NCBI RefSeq assembly: GCF_002252705.1
Contig: NZ_NQLA01000027.1
Location: 1 to 41,060, forward strand
DNA: 41,060 nt
Direction: 5' to 3'
DNA from: Vulcanococcus limneticus LL
Lineage (GTDB): Bacteria > Cyanobacteriota > Cyanobacteriia > PCC-6307 > Cyanobiaceae
The position numbers were made by a program, and so were the translations under genes. The notes beneath the pieces were generated by a model, which had not been told where the DNA came from, did not search any database, and worked only from the letters and a program-made list of their open reading frames with translations. This document shows, piece by piece, positions 15,257 through 22,263 of the stretch (the stretch's first letter is position 1; every line of letters starts with the position of its first letter).

Positions 15257-15779
15257 GCTTCTGCGCCTTGCCATCCTCGGCAACTCAGGTTCCGGCAAGT
15301 CCACCCTGGCCCGCTGGGTTGCCGATCAGCGCGGCGCCGCCCTGCTGGATCTGGACACGGTGGCCTGGGAACCCGACCAGATCGCCGTTCCCCGCGATGC
15401 AGGCGCAGCCCAGGCTGATGTGCTCGTCTTCTGCCAGTCCAACGCCCAGTGGGTGATCGAGGGCTGCTACGCCTCCCTGGTGGCGACTGTCCTGCCCCTG
15501 GGGCCCCGGCTGTTGCTGCTCAATCCCGGCGAGGAGCAGTGTCTGCAGAATTGTCGATCGCGCCCGTGGGAACCCCACAAGTACGCCTCCCGCGAGGAGC
15601 AGGACCAGCGGCTGGCTGGTCTGCTGGCCTGGGTCAGCGACTACTACCGACGTGACGGTGAGATGTCCCTCGCTGGACACCTGGCCCTCTATGCCGCCTA
15701 TTCCGGGACCAAACGCGAACTGACAGCCCAGCCCAGCCTGGAATCGCCCCCTGACGAGCTGCTCGCCTGGCTGGGCTGA
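15249..15779 (+). CDS. P-loop NTPase, nucleoside/shikimate-kinase-like
   Basis: A 176-residue protein with a Walker A motif right at the N terminus (LAILGNSGSGKSTLARWVAD). DLDTVAWEP follows, and a cyanobacterial/proteobacterial family signature around CRSRPWEPHKYASREEQDQR. The overall layout resembles small nucleoside-monophosphate or shikimate kinases, but the substrate-binding motifs differ and the substrate is unknown. The ATG at 15249 lies inside the merR end (8-bp overlap; an alternative ATG is at 15237), so the two genes are translationally coupled. This suggests a role linked to the MerR regulon rather than primary aromatic synthesis. Confidence 0.75.
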   Translation: MSELLRLAILGNSGSGKSTLARWVADQRGAALLDLDTVAWEPDQIAVPRDAGAAQADVLVFCQSNAQWVIEGCYASLVATVLPLGPRLLLLNPGEEQCLQNCRSRPWEPHKYASREEQDQRLAGLLAWVSDYYRRDGEMSLAGHLALYAAYSGTKRELTAQPSLESPPDELLAWLG

Positions 15780-15856
15780 GGGGGTTGGCCTGAGCGCCAG
15801 GCGGAACTGCCCCGCACGCATCCTGGGCTACAGGGCCTGGTCAGCAGAATGGCTGC

Positions 15857-16579
15857 ATGAGCCAGCCCCCCCCTGCTCCCCTTGCACGCCTGCTGGTGGT
15901 GGAGGACGACGACACGATCCGCGAGACGGTGAGTGAGGCCATGGAGCTGGAGGGCTTTGCCGTGAGCGCCGCCGCCAATGGACAGAGCGCCTGGGAGTTG
16001 CTCAGCAGCGAGCACTTTGATCTGCTGCTGCTCGATCTGATGCTGCCCGGGCTCCATGGCCTCGATCTCTGTCGGCGTCTGCGCCAGAGCCCGGGGGGCC
16101 CGATGATCCTGGTGGTGAGCGCCCGCGACACCGAAACCGACCGGGTGCTGGGCCTTGAAGTGGGCGCCGACGACTATCTGGTCAAGCCGTTTGGCATGCG
16201 GGAGCTGGTGGCCCGCTGCCGTGCCTTGCTGCGGCGCAGCCGCCAGCAGGAGCTCCCCCCGCTGGATGGACCGCGGCGGCCGGAGCGGATCCGCAGCGGA
16301 AACCTGGAGCTGTTTCCAGGCGAATGCCGTGCCAGCCGTGGGGGCCAGGAGCTGAAGCTCTCCCCCAAGGAGTTCAGGCTGCTCGAGCTGTTCATGCTCC
16401 ACCCCCGCCGCGTCTGGAGCCGGGAGCAGCTGATCGAGCGGGTCTGGGGGATCGACTACATCGGCGACAGCAAGACCGTGGATGTCCACATCCGCTGGTT
16501 GCGCGAAAAGATCGAGGACGAACCCTCCAACCCCGTGCGCCTGGTGACCGTACGGGGCTTCGGCTACCGCTTCGGGTAA
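15857..16579 (+). CDS. phoB: Phosphate regulon response regulator PhoB (OmpR family)
   Basis: A 240-residue two-domain response regulator. The receiver domain covers residues about 11-125, with the acidic pocket VVEDDDT, phospho-acceptor Asp60 (FDLLLLDLMLPG), Ser108-type switch position in VVSARD and Lys in YLVKPFGMREL. The winged-helix OmpR/PhoB DNA-binding domain follows at about 140-240 (ELKLSPKEFRLLELFMLHPR, VDVHIRWLREKIE, TVRGFGYRF). The gene is 4 bp upstream of the histidine kinase and next to ptrA and pstS, which identifies it as the phosphate-sensing PhoB/SphR of picocyanobacteria. It should bind the Pho boxes seen before ptrA and pstS. No Pho box was seen in its own short upstream region. 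Confidence 0.92.
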   Translation: MSQPPPAPLARLLVVEDDDTIRETVSEAMELEGFAVSAAANGQSAWELLSSEHFDLLLLDLMLPGLHGLDLCRRLRQSPGGPMILVVSARDTETDRVLGLEVGADDYLVKPFGMRELVARCRALLRRSRQQELPPLDGPRRPERIRSGNLELFPGECRASRGGQELKLSPKEFRLLELFMLHPRRVWSREQLIERVWGIDYIGDSKTVDVHIRWLREKIEDEPSNPVRLVTVRGFGYRFG

Positions 16580-16583
16580 GGCC

Positions 16584-17738
16584 ATGGACAGCCGTTCCGC
16601 CCTCAGCCTGGTGCTGCCCCTGGCCGTGGGTCTCTCGATCGGCTGGCAGGCCCGGGGCCGCCGCGCGCGCCTGGAGGCGCGGTGGCGGCGACGCCCCCAG
16701 CCCGGCGCGCCGAGGGAGGTGTCGGATCAGCAGCTGCGCGACTGGATCGAGGCCATGCCCCAGGGCTGGCTCGCCATCGCCCCAGACCTGAGCATCGCCA
16801 GCCTCAATCCGCGGGCCGAAAAGCTGCTCGGTTGCGTCAGTGGTACGGCGCTGTTGGGTCAGCCGATCAACGCCCTGGAGCCGAGCGATGAGGTGTTACA
16901 TCTGATCCAGCTGGCGCGGGAGAAGGGCACTCCCCAGCGGGGCAGCTGGCCGGTGCGCAGCGACACCCTCAACTTCCTCGTGCTGCCGGGCCTCGATGGC
17001 TGGGTGGGACTGCTGATGCAGGGCCGCAATCCCCTCCAGGCCCAGCTCGAGCACCAGGAAGGCTGGGTGAGCGATGTGGCCCACGAACTCAAGACGCCGA
17101 TCACCGCCCTGATGCTCGTGAGCGACAGCCTGGCCCAACGGGTGGACGGGCACCAGGCGGTGCTGGTGGGACGGCTGCAGAAGGAACTGCGTCGCCTGCA
17201 GCACCTGGTGAGCGATCTGCTGGATCTCTCGCGCCTGGAGAACACCCCCCTGGCCGAAGGCAGCCCTGGTGATGTGGATCCCCACGCGGTGCTCGCCGCT
17301 GTGTGGGCCACCCTGCAGCCCCTGGCCAGCAGCCGGGGCATCGATCTGCAGGTGATCCATGGCTCTGGGGCTCCCTGCATGGCGGCCGTGGAACCGGCGC
17401 GGCTGCACCAGGCCCTGGTAAACCTGCTCGACAATGCCCTGCGTTACAGCCCCGATGGCAGCAGCATCGCCGTGGAGATCCGCCAGCGTGAGCGCTGGTG
17501 CGCGATCAGCGTGCACGACCAGGGGCCGGGCCTGAGCGAGGAGGATCTGGAGCGCATGTTCCAGCGCTTCTACCGCGGCGATCCCTCCCGCTTCAAGGGG
17601 CCCAGCACCGGCAGCGGCCTGGGCCTTTCGATCGTTCAGCAGATCGCCCTCTCCCATGGCGGGCTGGTGCGGGCGGAGAACCACCCCGAGGGTGGAGCCG
17701 TTCTGGAGCTGCTGCTGCCGCGCTCCAGGGCGTCCTAA
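16584..17738 (+). CDS. phoR: Phosphate sensor histidine kinase PhoR
   Basis: A 384-residue sensor kinase, partner of PhoB. A single N-terminal hydrophobic segment (about residues 5-20, SALSLVLPLAVGLSIGW) anchors it without a periplasmic loop, as in PhoR. A PAS-like domain follows (about 52-140, AMPQGWLAIAPDLSIASLNP). The DHp helix has the phospho-accepting His in DVAHELKTPITALM, and the ATPase domain shows N (NLLDNALRYSPDG), G1 (DQGPGL), F (RFYRGD) and G2 (GSGLGLSIVQQI) boxes. All catalytic residues are intact. It is convergent with ptrA, 9 bp away. Confidence 0.92.
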   Translation: MDSRSALSLVLPLAVGLSIGWQARGRRARLEARWRRRPQPGAPREVSDQQLRDWIEAMPQGWLAIAPDLSIASLNPRAEKLLGCVSGTALLGQPINALEPSDEVLHLIQLAREKGTPQRGSWPVRSDTLNFLVLPGLDGWVGLLMQGRNPLQAQLEHQEGWVSDVAHELKTPITALMLVSDSLAQRVDGHQAVLVGRLQKELRRLQHLVSDLLDLSRLENTPLAEGSPGDVDPHAVLAAVWATLQPLASSRGIDLQVIHGSGAPCMAAVEPARLHQALVNLLDNALRYSPDGSSIAVEIRQRERWCAISVHDQGPGLSEEDLERMFQRFYRGDPSRFKGPSTGSGLGLSIVQQIALSHGGLVRAENHPEGGAVLELLLPRSRAS

Positions 17739-17747
17739 TCGCGCGAC

Positions 17748-18368
17748 CTAGTCGCGGGGCAGGTGGCTCACCACCAGCTGGCGCTGGCCGTCCAGCTGCA
17801 ACCAGCCCTCCTCCCGCAGCATGCCCAGCACGCGGGTCACCGTCACCCGGGTGGTGCTGAGGGCGGCGGCGATGTCCTGATGGGTGAGGCGCAGGTTGAG
17901 GCGCAGGCCCTGCTCACAGGGCTGGCCATACTCCTGGGCCAGCAGCTCCAGGAACCCCCGCACCCGCTCCTCCACCCGGCGCAGGCCCAGCAGGGCGATC
18001 AGCGCCTCCGACTGGCGCATGCGGCTGGCCATCGCCGTCACCAGGCTGCGGGCGATGTGGGGGGTCTCCTCCACCTCATCGAGGGGGATGCACAGCAGGT
18101 CGCTGTCGCAGAGGGTGGTGGCCTCGTAGAGGTCGAGGTTGGTGAGGGGCGCCCCAAAGGGCTCATTGGGTCCCGCCAGCCCCAGCACCAGGTCGTCGCC
18201 CTGCTCGGTGATGCAGCTGAGTTTCACCATGCCGCGGGCCACCAGCCAGAGGCTGTTGCGCAGCAGGGGCACCCGGCTACCGGCGCTGAGGTGCACAAGG
18301 TCACGGCGTTGGTAGGTGTCTTCGAGGGCACTGCGAAAACCCTGCTGACCACTGGAGGCGTAAACCAT
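17748..18368 (-). CDS. ptrA: CRP/FNR family regulator PtrA (phosphate-stress regulator)
   Basis: A 206-residue CRP-family protein. A degenerate cyclic-nucleotide-binding-type beta roll occupies about 15-110, and a helix-turn-helix lies at about 145-200 (RLTHQDIAAALSTTRVTVTR, VLGMLREEGWL). The cNMP-binding residues of CRP are not evident, so another signal, or none, may control it. Its position between phoR and pstS matches PtrA, the PhoB-controlled activator of picocyanobacterial phosphate genes. A three-unit Pho box lies about 65 bp upstream of the ATG at 18368, which supports PhoB control. The name rests on synteny and family, not on a unique motif. Confidence 0.82.
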   Translation of the reverse strand: MVYASSGQQGFRSALEDTYQRRDLVHLSAGSRVPLLRNSLWLVARGMVKLSCITEQGDDLVLGLAGPNEPFGAPLTNLDLYEATTLCDSDLLCIPLDEVEETPHIARSLVTAMASRMRQSEALIALLGLRRVEERVRGFLELLAQEYGQPCEQGLRLNLRLTHQDIAAALSTTRVTVTRVLGMLREEGWLQLDGQRQLVVSHLPRD

Positions 18369-18432
18369 GGACCCACTGTGCGGTGGAGTTCACGGAACTG
18401 TATGGAGGATCACTGCTCGTTGAGCAAAGCAG

Positions 18433-18462
18433 GGGTAATGGCCGGGTTAAGGGTGGATTAGC
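18433..18462 (-). promoter_or_regulatory. Pho box upstream of ptrA
   Basis: Read on the minus strand there are three 8-mers spaced 3 bp apart: GCTAATCC (18455-18462), CTTAACCC (18444-18451) and CATTACCC (18433-18440). These follow the cyanobacterial Pho-box plan (CTTAACCT-type direct repeats with an 11-bp period), with the middle unit closest to consensus. The site lies 65-94 bp upstream of the ptrA start. Confidence 0.7.
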
Positions 18463-18490
18463 CCTTGCCGAAGTCTTCGCATCGGCCCAG

Positions 18491-18520
18491 GGCCGCGTCG
18501 ATCCGCGGCCGCGTCGATCC
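18491..18520. repeat. Near-tandem 14-bp direct repeat
   Basis: GGCCGCGTCGATCC occurs at 18491-18504 and again at 18507-18520, two bases apart, between the ptrA promoter and the pstS terminator. Its function is unknown; it may be a slippage product. Confidence 0.85.
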
Positions 18521-18523
18521 ATC

Positions 18524-18546
18524 AAAAAAGGGGGCCGAAGCCCCCT
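18524..18546 (-). terminator. Rho-independent terminator of pstS
   Basis: On the minus strand an AGGGGGC stem pairs with GCCCCCT around a four-base TTCG loop and is followed by a run of six T. It lies about 40 bp beyond the pstS stop. Stem, tetraloop and U tract all fit an intrinsic terminator. Confidence 0.88.
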
Positions 18547-18587
18547 GAGTGGATGAATGGAGACAAGCCGTAGCGATCAGCGCCCGA

Positions 18588-19580
18588 TCAGGAGCCGATC
18601 TTGCCGACGGCAGCCTTGGCCTTCTTGAGGATGTCGCCGCGCAGGGGCACGTAGCCGAGGTTGTCGGCCAGGCCCTGGGCCTTGTTGCCCAGGATGTAGT
18701 TGAAGGCCTCGCGCAGTTCAGCGGCCTTCGGGCCGTTGCCCTTCTCGAAGGCCAGGATCCAGGTGAGCGTGGTGATGGGGTAGCTCTCGGCACCGGCGGG
18801 GTTGGGATCCTCACCGGCCAGGCGCGCATCCAGACGGATGTTGTTGAGGGCAGCCGAACCGCTCTTGAAGCCGGGCTTGACGAACTTGCCAGCCTTGTTC
18901 TGGAGGGCCGCCGCCTGCAGGGGGGCCTTCACGAAGGACTGGTTGACGTAGCCGATCGAACCGGGGGTGTTGGTGAGGATACCGGCGACACCCTCATTGC
19001 CCTTGCCGCCGACGCCGACGGGCCACTTGACGCTCTTGCCCTCGCCCACCTTGCTCTTCCACTCGGGGGAGAAGGACGAGAGGGAGTTGGTGAAGGCGAA
19101 CGTGGTGCCGGAACCATCCGAACGGTGCGCCACGGAGATCTTGCCCTTGCCGCACTTGAGCTGGCTCCAGTCGCTGATGGTGCCGAGGAAGATGTCGGCC
19201 ACCTGCTTCTGGGTCAGCTTGAGGTCGCAGCCAGGCTTGTTGTAGGCGACGGCAATGGTGCCGCCAACGGCAGGGAACTGCACCACGCCGCGGCTCACCT
19301 TGGCGGCTTCGGAATCCTTGATCGGCTCATCGGTGGCACCGAAGTCCACGGTGCCGGCGATGTACTGGCGCACACCGGCGCCGGAACCCACGGACTGGTA
19401 GTTGACCTTGGCGCCGCCGCTGGCTGCCAGATCCTGGAACCAGCGCTGGTAGATGGGAGCGGGGAAGGTCGCGCCGGCGCCATTGAGGGCGGGACCGGCG
19501 GAGGCGACCGTTCCCATGCTCAGGACGGCCAGGGCGGAACCGGTCAGGGCCTTCGTAGCGAAGGTCATTGAGCCAGACAT
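18588..19580 (-). CDS. pstS: Phosphate ABC transporter substrate-binding protein PstS
   Basis: A 330-residue periplasmic phosphate-binding protein. A signal peptide occupies the N terminus (KALTGSALAVLSMGTVASAG). The mature protein begins with the PstS hallmark LNGAGATFPAPIYQRW. Phosphate-contact segments are visible: YQSVGSGAGVRQYIAGTVDF, GATDEPI, AHRSDGSGTTFAFTNSLSSF and TNTPGSIGYVNQSF. ATG at 19580 is preceded by AGGGG at good spacing; ATG at 19568 is an alternative. PstABC are not in the window, so pstS is expressed separately, as is common in picocyanobacteria. A Pho box upstream and a clean terminator downstream make it a single-gene, phosphate-starvation-induced unit. Confidence 0.95.
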   Translation of the reverse strand: MSGSMTFATKALTGSALAVLSMGTVASAGPALNGAGATFPAPIYQRWFQDLAASGGAKVNYQSVGSGAGVRQYIAGTVDFGATDEPIKDSEAAKVSRGVVQFPAVGGTIAVAYNKPGCDLKLTQKQVADIFLGTISDWSQLKCGKGKISVAHRSDGSGTTFAFTNSLSSFSPEWKSKVGEGKSVKWPVGVGGKGNEGVAGILTNTPGSIGYVNQSFVKAPLQAAALQNKAGKFVKPGFKSGSAALNNIRLDARLAGEDPNPAGAESYPITTLTWILAFEKGNGPKAAELREAFNYILGNKAQGLADNLGYVPLRGDILKKAKAAVGKIGS

Positions 19581-19620
19581 CTGGGTGCCCCTAACCTCTA
19601 ATCAACAGAGGAACCCCCCG

Positions 19621-19650
19621 TCGTTATGGCTTCGTTAAGAAGCCGTGAAG
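19621..19650 (-). promoter_or_regulatory. Pho box upstream of pstS
   Basis: On the minus strand, CTTCACGG (19643-19650), CTTAACGA (19632-19639) and CATAACGA (19621-19628) are direct repeats with 3-bp spacers (11-bp period). The last two match the CTTAACCT-type cyanobacterial Pho box well; the first is weaker. The site ends 40 bp before the pstS ATG, as expected for PhoB activation. Confidence 0.75.
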
Positions 19651-19712
19651 ACGGGGTTAGCGACTGGCTCACCGGGCCTGCCCGCTTGGCTGGCCGGCGA
19701 CCGCTCGGGGCC

Positions 19713-20792
19713 TCAGCTGCCGGCCCCGTAGAACCGCCTGCGCAGCCCCAGCGACAGATACACGAGGCTGACCAGAACCGGCACCTCAATCAGTGGGCCG
19801 ATCACGCCCGCCAGCGCCTGGCCCGAACTCACCCCAAAGAGGCTGACGCTGACCGCGATCGCCAGCTCGAAGTTGTTGCCCGCCGCGGTGAAGGCCAGGG
19901 TTGCCGTGTCCGGATAGCTCAGCCCCTGGCGAACGCCCACGGCGAAGGCCACGCCCCACATGATCGCGAAGTAGCAGAGCAGGGGCATCGCGATCCGCAC
20001 CACGGTGCCCAGCTCGGACGTGATCGCCTGGCCCTGCAGGGCGAACATCACCAGGATCGTGAACAGCAGGCCGTAGAGCGCCAGAGGGCTGATCAGCGGC
20101 AGAAAGCGCTGCTCATACCAGCGGCGGCCCTTGACCCGCAGGCCGATCCAGCGGGTGAGAAAGCCCCCCACCAGCGGGATGCCCAGAAAGATCAGCACCG
20201 CCCGGGCGATCTCGGCGGTGGAGATGGCCACCTCCTGGCGATCCCAGCCGAACCAGCCGGGCAGAACCTGGAGGTAGAAGCTGCCGAGCAGGGCATAGAG
20301 CAGCACCTGCAGGATCGAGTTGACGGCCACCAACAGCGCCGCGCCCTCGCGATTCCCCTGGGCCAGATCAATCCAGATCAGCACCATGGCAATGCAGGGG
20401 GCGATGCCGATCAGCACCAGACCGGTGCGATAGGCGGGCTGATCGGGCAGAAACAGCCAGGCCAGGGCGAACATCAGCGCCGGACCCAGCAACCACACCA
20501 ACAGCAGGGAGAGGCGCAACAGCTTGCGGTCGCCCCGGGAGGAACCCATCTGCTCGTAGCGCACCTTGGCCAGGACCGGGTAGAGCATCAGCAACAGGCC
20601 GAAGGCGATCGGCAGGGAGGTCTGGCCGACCTGCACGGCATCGAGCCAGCCCTGCAGCCCGGGCACCAGCCGGCCGAGCAATAACCCGCCGGCCATCGCC
20701 AGCAGGATCCAGACCGGCAGAAAGCGATCGAGCAGGGACAACCGCGCCCTGAGGGGATCGGGGGGCGGCTCCTGGGGGCGGGTGATCGGCAT
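19713..20792 (-). CDS. acr3: ACR3 family arsenite efflux permease
   Basis: A 359-residue inner-membrane transporter that expels arsenite. It has about ten hydrophobic helices and ACR3 hallmarks: LYPVLAKVRYEQM after the second helix, GIAPCIAMVLIW with the essential Cys of TM4, VNSILQVLLYA, PLSxY-like ALYGLLFTILVMF and TAAGNNFELAIAV. Length is typical. ATG at 20792 shares one base with the arsR stop (TGATG), so arsR and acr3 form a tight operon. A strong GC stem (CGGGGCC at 19706-19712 with GGCCCCG at 19722-19728) straddles the stop and could end the transcript. Confidence 0.95.
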   Translation of the reverse strand: MPITRPQEPPPDPLRARLSLLDRFLPVWILLAMAGGLLLGRLVPGLQGWLDAVQVGQTSLPIAFGLLLMLYPVLAKVRYEQMGSSRGDRKLLRLSLLLVWLLGPALMFALAWLFLPDQPAYRTGLVLIGIAPCIAMVLIWIDLAQGNREGAALLVAVNSILQVLLYALLGSFYLQVLPGWFGWDRQEVAISTAEIARAVLIFLGIPLVGGFLTRWIGLRVKGRRWYEQRFLPLISPLALYGLLFTILVMFALQGQAITSELGTVVRIAMPLLCYFAIMWGVAFAVGVRQGLSYPDTATLAFTAAGNNFELAIAVSVSLFGVSSGQALAGVIGPLIEVPVLVSLVYLSLGLRRRFYGAGS

Positions 20793-21112
20793 CACAGGCA
20801 GGGGGGTGCGGGGGTGCGGCAGTGGCCGGCCAGGCCACCCAGCCACTGCTGGAGCTGCTCGATGGCCTCACTCCGGAGGCGGTAGTAGGTCCAGCGGCCC
20901 TCCTGGCGGTCGGCCAGCAGGCCCGCCTCCTTCAGCACCTTGAGGTGGAAGGACAGCTTCGACTGGGCCAGGCCCAGCTCAGCCGTGAGGTCACAGACGC
21001 AGCGCTCGCCGCCAGCCAGGACCTCGATCACCTGCAGGCGCAAGGGGTCAGCGAGGGCCTTGAGCCGGGCCCGGGCCTGCTCGGGGGCGATGGGGTGATC
21101 CAGAACACGCAT
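20792..21112 (-). CDS. arsR: ArsR family arsenite-responsive repressor
   Basis: A 106-residue ArsR/SmtB winged-helix repressor that should release DNA on binding As(III) or Sb(III). The DNA-binding core is LADPLRLQVIEVLAGGERC followed by LGLAQSKLSFHLKVLKEAGL. The metalloid-binding Cys pair lies in helix 3 (C38 and C40 in ERCVCDL), as in the classical ArsR site, and extra Cys occur at the C terminus (GHCRTPAPPC) that could complete a three-Cys site. It is co-transcribed with acr3. Inverted-repeat operators lie immediately upstream, between it and the divergent gap-arsJ genes, so it probably controls both sides. Confidence 0.94.
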   Translation of the reverse strand: MRVLDHPIAPEQARARLKALADPLRLQVIEVLAGGERCVCDLTAELGLAQSKLSFHLKVLKEAGLLADRQEGRWTYYRLRSEAIEQLQQWLGGLAGHCRTPAPPCL

Positions 21113-21115
21113 GGC

Positions 21116-21149
21116 ATCAAGTTTAATTGATTCATCAACTGGACTTGAT
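21116..21149. promoter_or_regulatory. ArsR operator region (overlapping inverted repeats)
   Basis: ATCAA (21116-21120), TTGAT (21127-21131), ATCAA (21134-21138) and CTTGAT (21144-21149) make overlapping inverted repeats in an AT-rich patch between arsR and gap. The TTGAT-TC-ATCAA core is of the kind bound by SmtB/ArsR repressors. Its place between divergent starts fits control of both directions. Confidence 0.65.
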
Positions 21150-21201
21150 CGGGGCCCCGCGGGGGCCCAGCCCGGTCCGTGATCCGCAGCAAGCCCTTCC
21201 C

Positions 21202-22260
21202 ATGAAACTCGGCATCAACGGCTTCGGTCGCATCGGCCGTCTCGTGTTCCGCGCCCTCTGGGGCCGCCCCGGCATCGAGATCGTGCACATCAACGATCCC
21301 GCCGCCGATGCCGTCGCCGCCGCCCACCTGCTCGCCTTCGACTCGGTGCATGGCCGCTGGCACCACGACGTGGCCGTCAGCCCCGACCGACCGGAGGCGT
21401 TCACGGTGGCGGGCCAGACGATCGGCACCAGCCGCCACGCCGATCCCACGGCCGTGCCCTGGCGAGAGGCCGGGGTGGAGCTGGTGCTCGAGTGCAGCGG
21501 CAGGTTCAAGACGCCCGAAACCCTGCAGCCCTACTTCGATCAGGCCGGCCTGCGGCGCGTCGTGGTGGCCTGCCCGGTGAAGGGCGTGATCGCCGGCGCC
21601 GAGGCCCTCAACGTGGTGTTCGGCATCAACCACCAGCTCTACGACCCCGCCGTCCATCGCCTAGTGACCGGGGCCTCCTGCACCACCAACTGCCTGGCGC
21701 CTGTGGTGAAGGTGGTGCACGAGAGCTTCGGCATCCGCCACGGCTCAATCACCACCCTGCACAACATCACCAACACCCAGGTCGTCGTCGATGGCTTCAA
21801 GGGCGACCTGCGCCGGGCCCGCTCCGCCAGCCAGAGCCTGATTCCCACGACCACGGGCTCGGCCAAGGCGATCGGCCTGATCTTCCCCGAGCTGCAGGGG
21901 CGCCTCAACGGCCACGCCGTCCGGATACCGCTGCTCAATGGCTCCCTCACCGATGCGGTGTTCGAACTGGAGCGCAGCGTCAGCGTGGAGGAGGTGAACG
22001 GTGCCTTCGCGGCCGCCGCCGCCGGCCCACTGGCCGGAATTCTCGGCTACGAGACCCGACCGCTGGTGTCCATCGACTACGTGAACGATCCCCGCAGCGC
22101 CATCGTCGATGGCCCCTCGACGCTGGTGGTGAATGGCACCCAGCTCAAGGTCTACGCCTGGTACGACAACGAGTGGGGTTACAGCTGCCGCCTGGCCGAC
22201 CTGGTGAGCCACGTGGTGGCGAGCGAGCCCACCGGCGAATCCGCCCCAGTGGCGAACTGA
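21202..22260 (+). CDS. Glyceraldehyde-3-phosphate dehydrogenase, ArsJ-associated
   Basis: A 352-residue NAD(P)-dependent GAPDH. ATG at 21202 starts the Rossmann fold ([20 protein letters not shown]). The catalytic Cys160 lies in [13 protein letters not shown], and the His in [11 protein letters not shown]. The C-terminal [13 protein letters not shown] segment is intact. Next to arsJ and arsR this enzyme is known to use arsenate in place of phosphate, making 1-arseno-3-phosphoglycerate, which ArsJ exports. It is therefore a detoxification paralogue rather than the main glycolytic or Calvin-cycle enzyme. Three bases separate it from arsJ. Control by ArsR is likely from the shared operator region. 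Confidence 0.93.
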   Translation: MKLGINGFGRIGRLVFRALWGRPGIEIVHINDPAADAVAAAHLLAFDSVHGRWHHDVAVSPDRPEAFTVAGQTIGTSRHADPTAVPWREAGVELVLECSGRFKTPETLQPYFDQAGLRRVVVACPVKGVIAGAEALNVVFGINHQLYDPAVHRLVTGASCTTNCLAPVVKVVHESFGIRHGSITTLHNITNTQVVVDGFKGDLRRARSASQSLIPTTTGSAKAIGLIFPELQGRLNGHAVRIPLLNGSLTDAVFELERSVSVEEVNGAFAAAAAGPLAGILGYETRPLVSIDYVNDPRSAIVDGPSTLVVNGTQLKVYAWYDNEWGYSCRLADLVSHVVASEPTGESAPVAN

Positions 22261-22263
22261 GCC

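Noticed and set aside
18549-19571. Long open frame on the plus strand opposite pstS (340 codons)
   Set aside because: It is the exact antisense of a clear PstS gene, with Gly/Ala/Glu-rich composition expected from reverse-reading GC-rich codons and no family signal.
19626-20684. Long plus-strand frame opposite acr3 (352 codons)
   Set aside because: Gln/His/Ala-rich shadow of the transporter's reverse complement; acr3 has unmistakable family motifs.
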